From Bauldia litoralis (GTDB taxonomy: Bacteria; Pseudomonadota; Alphaproteobacteria; Rhizobiales; Kaistiaceae): DNA of 64,000 nt. The notes beneath the pieces are model-generated. The model was not told the DNA's origin. It worked only from the letters and a program-made list of their open reading frames with translations, and ran no database searches. Below are positions 1-8,235 of this stretch, piece after piece. Made by a program: the position numbers and the translations under genes. The stretch is taken from assembly GCF_900104485.1 (NCBI RefSeq), contig NZ_FMXQ01000005.1:1-64000 (forward strand), read 5' to 3'. The number at the start of each line of letters is the position of its first letter. Within the stretch, counting starts at the first letter, position 1.

Positions 1-40
1 CGCCCTTCGGGCGGTCCCCCCTCCCCGCATGCGGGGAGGG
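1..40. repeat. Palindromic repeat fragment upstream of hisZ
   Basis: A small hairpin (CGCCC/GGGCG around TTC, 1-13) is followed by a perfect 22-bp palindrome at 19-40 built from CCCTCCCCGC and its complement around an AT centre. It resembles the CCTCTCCC-type palindromes of the element at 22528-22682. It could be an intergenic repeat or a terminator stem after the gene upstream, which is probably hisS given the usual hisS-hisZ-hisG order; that gene lies outside the window. Confidence 0.5.
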
Positions 41-75
41 ATCAGCGCTGGCGCTTCGGACCGCGGTTCCGCCGC

Positions 76-1140
76 ATGACCGACTACGCTCCCCTCCGCG
101 ATCTCTTCACCGAGGCCGGCTACGGCTTCGTCGAGCCGCCGATCCTGCATGACGCCAACGTCTTTGTTGAACTGGCGGGTGAGGACCTGCGCCGCCGGCT
201 GTTTCTCACGCAGGCGGCCGACGGCGCCGAGATGGCGCTCAGGCCCGACTACACGATCCCGGTCTGCCTGCATCACCTCGCCAACGGCCCGGCCCGGCGT
301 CGCGCCGGCTATGCGTATCTCGGCCCGGTGTTTCGCCAGCGTCGCGACGAGGCGAGCGAGTTCGTCCAGGCCGGCGTCGAATCCCTCGGCCGTACCGACC
401 GGGTCGCCGCCGACGCCGATACCCTGGCATTGGCGCTGGCCGCGGTCGACAGTCTCGGCGTCCGCAAGCCCACGGTCCGGATCGGCGATGCCGCGCTGTT
501 TGCCGCGGTCCTCGCCGGCCTTGATCTCAGCGCGCCCTGGCAAAAGCGCCTTGCCCGGACCTTCGGCGACACCGGGCGGTTGAAGGCCCAGATCGCCCGC
601 GCCGCCAGGGGCGTGCCGCACCGGCAGGCAGCGACCAGCCGCGCCGCGGCGCGGCGCAAGGCGGCCGAGATGCTCGCCGCCACCGGTCTCGGCACGATCG
701 GCGGCCGCACCGCCGACGAGATCGCCGCACGGACGGTCGAGAAGGCGGCGCTCGCCGCCGGCATCGGCGCACGGCCGGCGCGCATCCTCGGCCGCTTCCT
801 CGATGTATCGGGCCCGGCGGTTCCGGCGCTGAAAGAGCTTCGCACCCTCCTCCGCCGCAGCAGGATCGACGCGGAAAAGGCGCTCGACGGCTTCGAGGCA
901 CGGCTCGCCGCCTTCGAGGCGCGCGGCATCGCCCTCGACCGCCTCACCTTCGCCGCCGATTTCGGCCGACGCCTCGACTATTACACCGGCTTCGTCTTCG
1001 AGATGCACGCGCCGCGCGGCGCCCGGCCGATCGTCGGCGGTGGCCGCTACGACCGGCTGGTCGCGCTGATCGGCGACGGCGGCTCGGTGCCGGCGGTCGG
1101 CTTCGCCATCTGGCTGGACAGGATCGGAGCCGGCCGATGA
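76..1140 (+). CDS. hisZ: ATP phosphoribosyltransferase regulatory subunit HisZ
   Basis: HisZ is a catalytically dead paralogue of histidyl-tRNA synthetase that pairs with short-form HisG to make the first, feedback-regulated enzyme of histidine synthesis in the cytoplasm. The 354-residue product has a class II synthetase-like core: [13 protein letters not shown] near residue 55, [15 protein letters not shown] near residue 87, [15 protein letters not shown] from residue 298 and GGGRYDRL at 321-328. It lacks the C-terminal anticodon-binding domain of HisS. Its stop overlaps the hisG start by four bases (ATGA), so the two are translationally coupled. No strong ribosome binding site precedes the ATG at 76, but no better start is visible. 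hisS is presumably just upstream. Confidence 0.93.
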   Translation: MTDYAPLRDLFTEAGYGFVEPPILHDANVFVELAGEDLRRRLFLTQAADGAEMALRPDYTIPVCLHHLANGPARRRAGYAYLGPVFRQRRDEASEFVQAGVESLGRTDRVAADADTLALALAAVDSLGVRKPTVRIGDAALFAAVLAGLDLSAPWQKRLARTFGDTGRLKAQIARAARGVPHRQAATSRAAARRKAAEMLAATGLGTIGGRTADEIAARTVEKAALAAGIGARPARILGRFLDVSGPAVPALKELRTLLRRSRIDAEKALDGFEARLAAFEARGIALDRLTFAADFGRRLDYYTGFVFEMHAPRGARPIVGGGRYDRLVALIGDGGSVPAVGFAIWLDRIGAGR

Positions 1141-1853
1141 GCGCCCCCCTCGTCATCGCCATCCCCTCCAAGGGGCGGCTGCAGGCCGATGCCGCGAAGC
1201 TCTTCGCCAGGGCCGGTCTCGACATCCGCCAGGAAGGCGCCGAGCGCAGCTATCGCGGCACCATCGTCGGGGTGAAGGGGCTGGAGGTCGCCTTCCTGTC
1301 AGCGCCCGAGATCGCCCGCGAGATCGGCGCCGGCGCAGTGCATCTCGGCATCACCGGCCGCGATCAGGTCGAGGAGGCGGTGCCCGACTTCGCCGAGCGG
1401 ACCGAAATGCTGCTGCCTCTCGGCTTCGGCCATTGCGATGTCGTCGTCGCGGTGCCGGAGGCATGGATCGACGTCGTCACCATGGAAGACCTCGACGACG
1501 TCGCCGCCGACTTCCGGCCGCGTCACGGCCGGCGGCTGACGGTGGCCACCAAGTATATCAACGTCACCCGTCGCTTCTTCGCCGGCCACGGCATTGCCGA
1601 CTACCGGATCGTCGAGAGCCTCGGCGCGACCGAGGGCGCACCGGCGACCGGCGCCGCCGACCTGATCGTCGACATCACCTCGACCGGCGCGACGCTGCGC
1701 GACAACGGTCTGAAGATCCTCGCCGATGGCGTCATCCTCAAGTCGCAGGCGCACCTTGTGGCAAGCCGCACGGCCGCCTGGGACGCAGCCCAGCGGCGGA
1801 CGCTGGACAAGGTCCTGAGCCCACTCCGCACGTTGATCGGGACGTCGGCGTAG
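1137..1853 (+). CDS. hisG: ATP phosphoribosyltransferase, short form (HisG)
   Basis: HisG condenses ATP and PRPP to N1-(5-phosphoribosyl)-ATP, the committed step of histidine synthesis. At 238 residues it is the short form, which lacks the C-terminal allosteric domain and depends on HisZ, encoded directly upstream with an ATGA overlap. PSKGRL lies at residues 10-15. The PRPP-binding loop ([13 protein letters not shown], then RDNGLKI) spans residues 175-194. The gene ends shortly before a weak hairpin and a T-rich run at 1938-1970. Confidence 0.95.
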   Translation: MSAPLVIAIPSKGRLQADAAKLFARAGLDIRQEGAERSYRGTIVGVKGLEVAFLSAPEIAREIGAGAVHLGITGRDQVEEAVPDFAERTEMLLPLGFGHCDVVVAVPEAWIDVVTMEDLDDVAADFRPRHGRRLTVATKYINVTRRFFAGHGIADYRIVESLGATEGAPATGAADLIVDITSTGATLRDNGLKILADGVILKSQAHLVASRTAAWDAAQRRTLDKVLSPLRTLIGTSA

Positions 1854-1937
1854 CCCCGAAAACGGGCACCTGCCGCCCACGCGCCCCGGGTCGCGGCCTC
1901 ACCGTGCCATGCGCTCTCGCCCGTCGAGCCGCGCTCC

Positions 1938-1970
1938 GGATGCATTGCTGCGTTGCAGCATCCGCTCTTT
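1938..1970 (+). terminator. Possible terminator after hisG
   Basis: GGATGC (1938-1943) pairs with GCATCC (1958-1963). Extra TGC/GCA pairing lies inside, and the hairpin is followed by CGCTCTTTT. It sits between hisG and the first DUF1127 gene. The stem has a bulge, so this is a tentative call. Confidence 0.4.
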
Positions 1971-2018
1971 TGCCAACCGGCGTAACGCCTACATTCCGGC
2001 CAGCAAAGGAGACAGCCA

Positions 2019-2180
2019 ATGTCACGTTTCTCGAACTACTTCGCCGGGTTTTCCGAGCGCTTCAAGGCCGCCCGGTTCAACCAGGTGCTGAACCAGATGA
2101 GCGACCGCCAGCTCGCCGACCTGGGCGTTACCCGCGCCGACATTCCGCGGCATGCCCGCGAGATGGCGCACCGGACCTGA
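2019..2180 (+). CDS. DUF1127 small protein, first of a tandem pair
   Basis: This encodes a 53-residue basic protein starting MSRFSNYFAG. The DUF1127 core is visible as QMSDRQLADLGVTRADIPRHA in the C-terminal half (family pattern LSD-x-LxDIGLxRxDI). A strong Shine-Dalgarno AAGGAG at 2006-2011, eight bases before the ATG, fixes the start. DUF1127 proteins are abundant small alphaproteobacterial proteins. Some members bind RNA and affect phosphate or C1 metabolism and RNA turnover, but no role can be assigned here. A near-identical-size paralogue starts 14 bases after the stop, so the two are cotranscribed. Confidence 0.88.
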   Translation: MSRFSNYFAGFSERFKAARFNQVLNQMSDRQLADLGVTRADIPRHAREMAHRT

Positions 2181-2194
2181 CAGGACCAAAGACC

Positions 2195-2356
2195 ATGAAC
2201 GCATTTGCCAAACTCTTCGGCGGCATCGCCGATGGCTTCCGGGTTGCGCAGCTCCATAGCCAGCTCGACCGGATGAGCGACCGCCGGCTCGAGGATATCG
2301 GCCTCAACCGCCAGGACCTGCCGCGCAAGGCAATGGAATGGGCGACCCGTCGCTGA
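2195..2356 (+). CDS. DUF1127 small protein, second of a tandem pair
   Basis: This encodes a 53-residue paralogue of the gene at 2019-2180, starting MNAFAKLFGG. The core reads RMSDRRLEDIGLNRQDLPRKA, closer to the family consensus than its neighbour. The two genes have the same length and arrangement, which points to local duplication. A terminator hairpin at 2389-2411 closes the unit. Function unknown. Confidence 0.88.
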   Translation: MNAFAKLFGGIADGFRVAQLHSQLDRMSDRRLEDIGLNRQDLPRKAMEWATRR

Positions 2357-2388
2357 TCCACGCCTGCCAGACAAGACCCTGAAGACTC

Positions 2389-2411
2389 GGGCGGCCAACA
2401 AGCCGCCCTTT
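2389..2411 (+). terminator. Rho-independent terminator after the DUF1127 pair
   Basis: GGGCGGC (2389-2395) and GCCGCCC (2402-2408) form a seven-base-pair stem followed by TTT. It lies between the DUF1127 pair and the convergent tag gene. Confidence 0.7.
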
Positions 2412-2428
2412 GTCTTTCCAGGGCGTCG

Positions 2429-3064
2429 TCACGACGGGCGCTTGAAGGCCTTTCGCTGGCGTTCGACCGCGGCCCGGCAGAAGCAGCCCTCGACGTGGTC
2501 GTTGACCACCCCGACGCCCTGCATGAAGGCGTACATCGTCGTCGGGCCGACGAAACTCCAGCCGCGTTTCTTCAGGGCTTTCGACAGGGCCAGCGATTCC
2601 GCCGTCTTCGGCATCGCCCGCAGAGTTTCCCAATCCAGCCGCTTCGGCCGCGTTTCCGGGGCCGGCTCGAACCGCCAGACAAAGGCGGCCAGCGACCCCT
2701 CCTCCGCAACCAGTTCGACGGCCCGGCGTGCGTTGTTGATCGTCGATTCGATCTTGCCGCGATGGCGGACGATGCCGGCATCGCCGAGCAACCGTTCGAC
2801 ATCCTTGTCGCCGAAACGGGCGACCTTGCGGAAGTCAAAGCCCGCAAAGGCTTTGCGGAAATTCTCCCGCTTGCGCAGGATGGTCAGCCAGGACAGGCCG
2901 GACTGGAAGCCCTCGAGGCAGATCTTCTCGAACAGCCGGGTGTCGTCGTTGACCGGACGCCCCCACTCCCCGTCGTGATAAACGGCATAGTCCGGCGTGC
3001 TGCCGCCCCAGACGCAGCGTTTCTTGCCGTCCTCGCCGACCGTCAGTCCCTCGGTATCCGCCAT
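2429..3064 (-). CDS. tag: DNA-3-methyladenine glycosylase I (Tag)
   Basis: Tag removes 3-methyladenine from alkylated DNA in the cytoplasm as the first step of base excision repair. The 211-residue product starts MADTEGLTVG and shows the family hallmarks: KKRCVWGG near the N-terminus, YHDGEWGRPV with a zinc-ligand His, the FQSGLSWLTIL region, and NDHVEGCFC near the C-terminus with the second His/Cys zinc pair. The start at 3064 is chosen because GAGGAGAG lies just upstream and the family begins there. An upstream in-frame extension would cross the CtrA-like box region. Confidence 0.93.
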   Translation of the reverse strand: MADTEGLTVGEDGKKRCVWGGSTPDYAVYHDGEWGRPVNDDTRLFEKICLEGFQSGLSWLTILRKRENFRKAFAGFDFRKVARFGDKDVERLLGDAGIVRHRGKIESTINNARRAVELVAEEGSLAAFVWRFEPAPETRPKRLDWETLRAMPKTAESLALSKALKKRGWSFVGPTTMYAFMQGVGVVNDHVEGCFCRAAVERQRKAFKRPS

Positions 3065-3362
3065 GGCCCTCTCCTCGACGGCCCTTGTTCGCACGAGTCG
3101 ACCGAGACCGGAAGCGATGGGCGCAGCGCTCCTGACACGCTTCGTTAACCCCTGGTTAACCATAAATCCGTCGGAAAGCGGCGTGTTGCCCGGGACAAGG
3201 TTTCGTTCACCATTCGGTTGGGTTTTTGCTTCAAGCTGCGATTTCGGAACGGCTCAACGAAAACACCACCCGGGACAGCGTCGTCATAACCCGGCCGTTT
3301 CCAATCGATTTTTGCAGCCGGCCCCCGCGCCGGCCGCTTCGACGCGCAAACCGGGTAGGTGC
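3065..3362. promoter_or_regulatory. Divergent promoter region with CtrA-like box (3144-3160)
   Basis: This gene-free stretch separates tag (minus) from the first L,D-transpeptidase (plus). At 3145-3160 it holds TTAA-N7-TTAAC, an exact match to the CtrA box consensus of alphaproteobacteria. The same bases form an inverted repeat, GTTAACC/GGTTAAC around CCT, so another dimeric regulator is possible. TTAA is rare in this GC-rich window, which makes a chance pair less likely. I see no clear -35/-10 pair. Confidence 0.55.
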
Positions 3363-4016
3363 ATGAAGAGTCTCGTTACCGTTGCCGCGCTCTGCGCGTT
3401 CGCATTCGCCGGCACGGCGGAAGCCGGCCAGGGGTTCAGCGTGCCCCGCCCGCCCGCCGTGTTGAGCCCCGACCTCGCCTCGCCATGGCTGCGCCAGACC
3501 GAGCCCGGCGGCCGGCCGACCGTCTCGCGCAAACGCACCACGGTGCGCGCCCGGGCGGCTCCGCCCCCGATCGCACGGCAGTTCCTGCCGACCATGGTCC
3601 GCTATTCCGGCCCCGAAGCGCCAGGCACCATCGTCATCGACACCAACCGGCGATTCCTGTTCCTGGTCCTCGATGGCGGCAAGGCCAAGCGTTACGGCGT
3701 CGGCGTCGGGCGCCCGGGATTCTCCTGGGCCGGCGCCCATACCGTCACCGCCAAGGCCGAATGGCCGACATGGACGCCGCCGGAAGAGATGCGCCAGCGC
3801 GAGCCGCACCTGCCGGTTTCGATGGAAGGTGGCCTCGACAACCCGCTTGGCGCACGCGCCCTCTATCTCGGCGACACGCTCTACCGCATTCACGGCTCCA
3901 ACCAGCCCTGGACGATCGGCCAGGCGGTCTCGTCCGGCTGCATCCGCATGCGCAACGAGGACGTGGTCGATCTCTATGACCGCGTCCCGGTCGGGACCCG
4001 GGTCATCGTCATGTAA
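3363..4016 (+). CDS. L,D-transpeptidase, YkuD domain (first paralogue)
   Basis: The product is a periplasmic enzyme expected to form 3-3 cross-links in peptidoglycan or attach proteins to it. The 217-residue protein begins with a signal peptide (MKSLVTVAALCAFAFAGTAEAG). The YkuD domain follows from about residue 80 (PGTIVIDTNRRFLFLVLDGG), with the catalytic motif HGSNQP...SSGCIRM; the nucleophile is Cys193. The ATG at 3363 is chosen because it starts the signal peptide. A terminator at 4050-4104 separates it from a paralogue that shares the sequence KAEWPTWTPP and the same C-terminal layout. The upstream CtrA-like box suggests cell-cycle control, an inference. Confidence 0.9.
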   Translation: MKSLVTVAALCAFAFAGTAEAGQGFSVPRPPAVLSPDLASPWLRQTEPGGRPTVSRKRTTVRARAAPPPIARQFLPTMVRYSGPEAPGTIVIDTNRRFLFLVLDGGKAKRYGVGVGRPGFSWAGAHTVTAKAEWPTWTPPEEMRQREPHLPVSMEGGLDNPLGARALYLGDTLYRIHGSNQPWTIGQAVSSGCIRMRNEDVVDLYDRVPVGTRVIVM

Positions 4017-4049
4017 ATCGCCGCACCGGGGACGGGGAAGCGGCCACCT

Positions 4050-4104
4050 GGGGGCCGCGCGGCAAGGGGTCGCTCGCGGGGATGCGCCGGGCGGCCCCCT
4101 TTTT
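4050..4104 (+). terminator. Terminator between the two L,D-transpeptidase genes
   Basis: GGGGGCCGC (4050-4058) pairs with GCGGCCCCC (4091-4099), enclosing a GC-rich loop, and is followed by five T residues. The two paralogues are therefore probably separate transcription units. Confidence 0.7.
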
Positions 4105-4226
4105 GTGTTCACCGCAACTTTATCGATGACCGGTTGTTGCTTGCCCGGACTCCCGGTAGTCTGATCATGGGTAACGGGATCTGCAGGCGCGTTCTTGGCG
4201 GCTGGACAGGCGTGGGGAAGCTCCAG

Positions 4227-4862
4227 ATGTTGGTCAGACGAATCGCATTCGCGTTCGCGCTGCTTGGCGCCGCGGTCATGGGACTGCCGGCCGAAGCGGG
4301 CTTTTTCCGCGATCTCATCGCCAACATGCAGACGAATGGCGGCGGCAACGGCAGCTCTTTCTATCCCGAGGAAGTCTCGAAAAACCGCGTCGCGCCGTTC
4401 CGCTACCGGCGCCAGACCGTCGATTTCAAGACCAGCCAGAAGCCTGGCACCATCGTCATCAATACCAATCAGCACTTCCTCTATTATGTGCTCGGCAACA
4501 ATCGCGCCGTCCGCTACGGGGTGGGCGTCGGTCGCGACGGTTTTGGCTGGAACGGCACGGTAACCGTCGGCCGCAAGGCCGAATGGCCGACCTGGACGCC
4601 GCCGCCGGAGATGATCGCCCGCGAAAAGAAGCGCGGCCGCATCCTTCCCGCGCAGATGGAGGGTGGCATCCGCAACCCGCTTGGCGCGCGGGCGCTCTAC
4701 CTTTACCAGGGCGGTCGCGACACGATCTATCGCATCCACGGAACGTCCGAGCCCTGGACAATCGGCCTCAACGTCTCGTCGGGCTGCATCCGCATGCTCA
4801 ACAAGGATGTGATCGACCTCTACAACCGCACCAAGGTCGGCGCCAAGGTCGTCGTTCTCTAG
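4227..4862 (+). CDS. L,D-transpeptidase, YkuD domain (second paralogue)
   Basis: This 211-residue exported enzyme is paralogous to its neighbour at 3363-4016. The signal peptide MLVRRIAFAFALLGAAVMG ends near AEA-GFF. The YkuD domain runs from PGTIVINTNQHFLYYVLG to the C-terminus, with RIHGTSEPW and SSGCIRM; the nucleophile is Cys187. GGGGAAG at 4214-4220 supports the start at 4227 rather than ATG codons upstream at 4134 or 4167. Compared with the first paralogue it has a slightly longer insert between WTPP and the catalytic motif (REKKRGRILPAQ). Confidence 0.9.
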   Translation: MLVRRIAFAFALLGAAVMGLPAEAGFFRDLIANMQTNGGGNGSSFYPEEVSKNRVAPFRYRRQTVDFKTSQKPGTIVINTNQHFLYYVLGNNRAVRYGVGVGRDGFGWNGTVTVGRKAEWPTWTPPPEMIAREKKRGRILPAQMEGGIRNPLGARALYLYQGGRDTIYRIHGTSEPWTIGLNVSSGCIRMLNKDVIDLYNRTKVGAKVVVL

Positions 4863-4981
4863 AAAATCGGTCGCAGGATCGTTATATCGGTCGTCTATCG
4901 ATCGTTTCGCCGCCGCGGTGCTGATTGCGGCAGCGATCGTTCGTTGTTCCCTCCGAACCGCGAATTCAGGCTGACCCGTCG

Positions 4982-6463
4982 ATGACCACTCCCGCGGCGC
5001 CCACCGGCGCCACCATCGGCCATGCCGAGATACGGATCATCCTGGTCGGCGTCGTGCTGGCGATGCTGCTCGGCGCCCTGGACCAGACCATCGTCGTTAC
5101 CGCCCTGCCGACCATCGGGCGGGAGCTCGGCAATGTCGAAAGCCTCTCCTGGGTGGTCACCGCCTATCTGGTCACCGCGACCGCCGTCACCCCGCTCTAC
5201 GGCAAGCTCAGCGACATCCACGGCAGGCGGGTGATGCTGATGGCGGCGATCTCGATCTTCCTGGTCGGCTCCATCGCCTGCGCGCTGGCGCCCAGCATCA
5301 GCTGGCTGATCGCCGCCCGCGCCTTTCAGGGTCTCGGCGGCGGCGCATTGATCTCCCTCGGGCAGACCATCATCGGCGATGTCGTCGCGCCGCGGGAACG
5401 GGGGCGCTACCAGGCCTATTTCGCCGCCGTCTTCACCACCGCATCGATCGCCGGCCCGGTGCTTGGCGGCTTCTTCGCCGAATACCTGCACTGGTCCTTC
5501 ATCTTCTGGATCAACCTGCCGCTGGGCATCGCCGCCTACCTGATGACCAGCCGGGTCCTCAAGCTCCTGCCCCGCCACGACCACCCCCATTCACTCGACC
5601 TGATCGGCGCCGGCCTGATGCTGATCGCGACGATCTCGCTGCTGATGGCGCTGACCTGGGGCGGCAGCACCTACCCCTGGGCGTCGGTCGAGATCATCGG
5701 CCTCTTCGCCGCCTCGGTCGCCGGATGGGGCCTGTTCGGCGCCCGCCTCGCCAGCGCCGAGGAGCCGTTCATCCCGCTCAGCGTGCTGGGCAATTCGGTG
5801 GTGCGCAACGGTGTCGGCGCGATGTTCTTCGCCGTCGGTTCGCTGGTCGGCCTGTCGGTGTTCATGCCGCTCTATTTCGAGGCGGTCCTCGGGCTCTCGG
5901 CGGCGGCATCCGGCGTCGCGCTCATCGCCCTGATGGGCGGGGCGGTGACCGGCGCGACGATCTCGGGCCGCATCATGGTCCGCTACACCCGCTACAAGTG
6001 GACGGCGGTCGCCGGCCTGGCGCTGGCGACCGTCTTCACGACGGCGCTCGCCTTCTGGCCAGCGTCCCTCTCCTTCGTCGGCGTCGAGATCCTTCTCGCC
6101 GTCATCGGCATGGGACTCGGGACGATCTTCCCGATCGCCACGACGGCGGTCCAGAACGCCGTGCCGCTGCGCCAGCTCGGAACGACGACCGGTGTTCTCA
6201 ACTTCTTCCGCTCGCTCGGCGGCGCGATCCTGGTGCCGGTCTTCAGCGCCATCTTCCTGGCCTCGGTCGCCGCCGGCGGCGACCTTGCCTCGGTGCAGAC
6301 CGTGATTCTCGAAGGCTCGCGCAACGGCGTCGATTTCGCCCATGTCTTCACGGGCGTCTTCGCCGCCGCCGCCGTGGCCCTGCTCCTCGCCTTCTTCTTC
6401 CAGCTGGCGATGAAGGAACTCCCGCTCCGCAGCCAGCTCGACGTCGTCGCGGAAAGCGGCTAG
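4982..6463 (+). CDS. MFS drug/proton antiporter, DHA2 (14-TMS) family
   Basis: This 493-residue inner-membrane transporter probably exports drugs or other toxic compounds against protons. It has LDQTIVVTALPTIGREL in the first helix, a DHA2 motif, and GKLSDIHGRRVML after the second helix, MFS motif A. About 14 hydrophobic segments are distributed along the protein. The start at 4982 (MTTPAAPTG) begins just before the cytoplasmic N-terminus; an in-frame ATG at 4925 would add 19 unconserved residues. No TetR or MarR regulator or membrane-fusion partner is adjacent, so substrate and control are unknown. Confidence 0.88.
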   Translation: MTTPAAPTGATIGHAEIRIILVGVVLAMLLGALDQTIVVTALPTIGRELGNVESLSWVVTAYLVTATAVTPLYGKLSDIHGRRVMLMAAISIFLVGSIACALAPSISWLIAARAFQGLGGGALISLGQTIIGDVVAPRERGRYQAYFAAVFTTASIAGPVLGGFFAEYLHWSFIFWINLPLGIAAYLMTSRVLKLLPRHDHPHSLDLIGAGLMLIATISLLMALTWGGSTYPWASVEIIGLFAASVAGWGLFGARLASAEEPFIPLSVLGNSVVRNGVGAMFFAVGSLVGLSVFMPLYFEAVLGLSAAASGVALIALMGGAVTGATISGRIMVRYTRYKWTAVAGLALATVFTTALAFWPASLSFVGVEILLAVIGMGLGTIFPIATTAVQNAVPLRQLGTTTGVLNFFRSLGGAILVPVFSAIFLASVAAGGDLASVQTVILEGSRNGVDFAHVFTGVFAAAAVALLLAFFFQLAMKELPLRSQLDVVAESG

Positions 6464-6470
6464 CGCCGCC

Positions 6471-8081
6471 CTACTCGATCAGCTTGTAGGCCGGCAGGGT
6501 CAGGAAGGCGACGAGCTCGTCGGCGGTCGAGAGCGTGCGGAACAGGTCGATCGCCTCGGGGAAACGGCCTGCGGCGTAGTTGTCGGGACCGATCTCGCCC
6601 TTCACCCGCTCCATCTCCTCGGCAAGGCAGGTCTCGAAGAGCTCCTTCGTCGCCTTCTCGCCGCCGTCAAACGTCGCCTCGAAATGCAGTTGCTGCCAGA
6701 TCTGCGAGCGGCTGATCTCGGCGGTCGCCGCGTCCTCCATCAGGTTGTAGAGCGGCACCGCGCCACGGCCGCGCAGCCACGCCTCGATATACTGGACGCC
6801 GACGCGGATATTCTCGCGCATGCCGTCGACGGTGCGCGTCCCCTCGTGGACCTTGAGCATGTCCGCCTGGCTGACGCTGACCTCGCTCCGCAGCTTGTCG
6901 AGCTGGTTCGGCGTCGGCATGTACTTGTCGAAGACCTCCATCGCCACCGGCACCAGGTCGGGGTGCGCCACCCAGGTCCCGTCGTGGCCGTTCTTCGCCT
7001 CGCGCTCCTTGTCGGCGCGGACCTTGGCGAAGGCCGCCTCGTTGACTTCCGGATTGCGACGGTCGGGGATCTGCGCCGCCATGCCGCCCATGGCGAAGGC
7101 GCCGCGATGGTGGCAGGTCTTGATCAGCAGCTCCGAATAGGCGTCGAGAAAGGCCTTGCCCATCACCACCTTGCTGCGATCGGGCAGGAGGTATTCGGGC
7201 TTGTTCCGCAGCGTCTTGATGAAGGAGAAGATGTAGTCCCAGCGGCCGCAGTTGAGGCCGGCCATGTGCTCGCGCAATTCGTAGATGATCTCGTCCATCT
7301 CGAAGGCGCCCGGCAGCGTCTCGATCAGCACCGTCGCCTTGATGTGCTGGCGCGGCATCTGCAGCATGTCCTGGGCGTGGGTGAAGACGTCGTTCCACAG
7401 CCGCGCCTCGTGATGGCTCTCCATCTTCGGCAGGTAGAAATACGGCCCGCTGCCCTGGGCCAGCGACTTCTTGGCGTTGAGGAAGAAATAGAGCCCGAAG
7501 TCGAACAGCGATCCCGACATCGGCTGGCCGTCGACATAGAGGTGATCCTCCGGCAGGTGCCAGCCGCGCGGCCGGACCAGCAGGACGGCCGGCTTGTCGG
7601 AGAGCTTGTAGTCCTTGCCGTTGGTCGGATCGGTGAAGTCGATCTTGCCGTCCCAGCGATCCTTGAGGTTGATCTGGCCCTCGACCTGGTTGGCCCAGGT
7701 CGGCGAGGTCGCATCCTCGAAGTCGGCCATGAAGACCTTGGCGCCGGAGTTCAGGGCGTTGATGATCATCTTGCGGTCGACCGGGCCGGTGATCTCCACC
7801 CGCCGGTCGAGGAGATCGGCCGGGATCGGCGCGACCTTCCAGTCGCCGTCGCGGATGTGCTTCGTCTCCTCGAGGAAGTCGGGCAACGCGCCGGCGTCGA
7901 GCGCCGCCTGGCGCTCCTCGCGGCGTTTCAGCAGCTTCTGCCGGGTGGTGTCGAAGCGGCGATGGAGGTCGGCCAGAAAGGCGAGGGTCTCGTCGTTAAG
8001 GACCTCCTCGTAGCGGTCGCCCCAGGCGCCGCGCACTTCCACACCGGGCACGTTGATCTTCGCTGCTTCGACGCCGGACAT
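6471..8081 (-). CDS. aceB: Malate synthase A
   Basis: Malate synthase condenses glyoxylate with acetyl-CoA to malate in the glyoxylate cycle. The 536-residue protein matches the A form in length and carries the family signature around GLNCGRWDYIFSFIKTL. It also has VLLVRPRGWHLPEDHL, the ATVLIETLPGAFEMDEI metal-ligand region, and MEDAATAEISRSQIWQ around the catalytic Asp. It lies on the same strand as the glycolate oxidase genes about 3 kb upstream, so glyoxylate made by GlcDEF could be captured here. Isocitrate lyase is not in the window. The convergent MFS gene ends only seven bases away. Confidence 0.96.
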   Translation of the reverse strand: MSGVEAAKINVPGVEVRGAWGDRYEEVLNDETLAFLADLHRRFDTTRQKLLKRREERQAALDAGALPDFLEETKHIRDGDWKVAPIPADLLDRRVEITGPVDRKMIINALNSGAKVFMADFEDATSPTWANQVEGQINLKDRWDGKIDFTDPTNGKDYKLSDKPAVLLVRPRGWHLPEDHLYVDGQPMSGSLFDFGLYFFLNAKKSLAQGSGPYFYLPKMESHHEARLWNDVFTHAQDMLQMPRQHIKATVLIETLPGAFEMDEIIYELREHMAGLNCGRWDYIFSFIKTLRNKPEYLLPDRSKVVMGKAFLDAYSELLIKTCHHRGAFAMGGMAAQIPDRRNPEVNEAAFAKVRADKEREAKNGHDGTWVAHPDLVPVAMEVFDKYMPTPNQLDKLRSEVSVSQADMLKVHEGTRTVDGMRENIRVGVQYIEAWLRGRGAVPLYNLMEDAATAEISRSQIWQQLHFEATFDGGEKATKELFETCLAEEMERVKGEIGPDNYAAGRFPEAIDLFRTLSTADELVAFLTLPAYKLIE

Positions 8082-8235
8082 TCACCCCACTCCGCGTTTG
8101 TTTCGTGATGGCCGAGGCCATTGGCGTCGTTATGGCACAGGCCGGAGCCGGACTGAACCAGCGACGTGGCCGAAATCTGCGCCATATCGCCGGCCAAACC
8201 CGCCATTCGCCCCGGATCGGCGTTGCCGGCGGCGC

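Noticed and set aside
1433-2356. Frame joining part of hisG to the second DUF1127 gene as a fusion
   Set aside because: The N-terminal part is an out-of-frame reading of hisG. The DUF1127 gene has its own start at 2195.
4134-4162. Possible -35/-10 pair (TTGTTG, TAGTCT) before the second L,D-transpeptidase
   Set aside because: The match to consensus is weak, especially in the -10 element.
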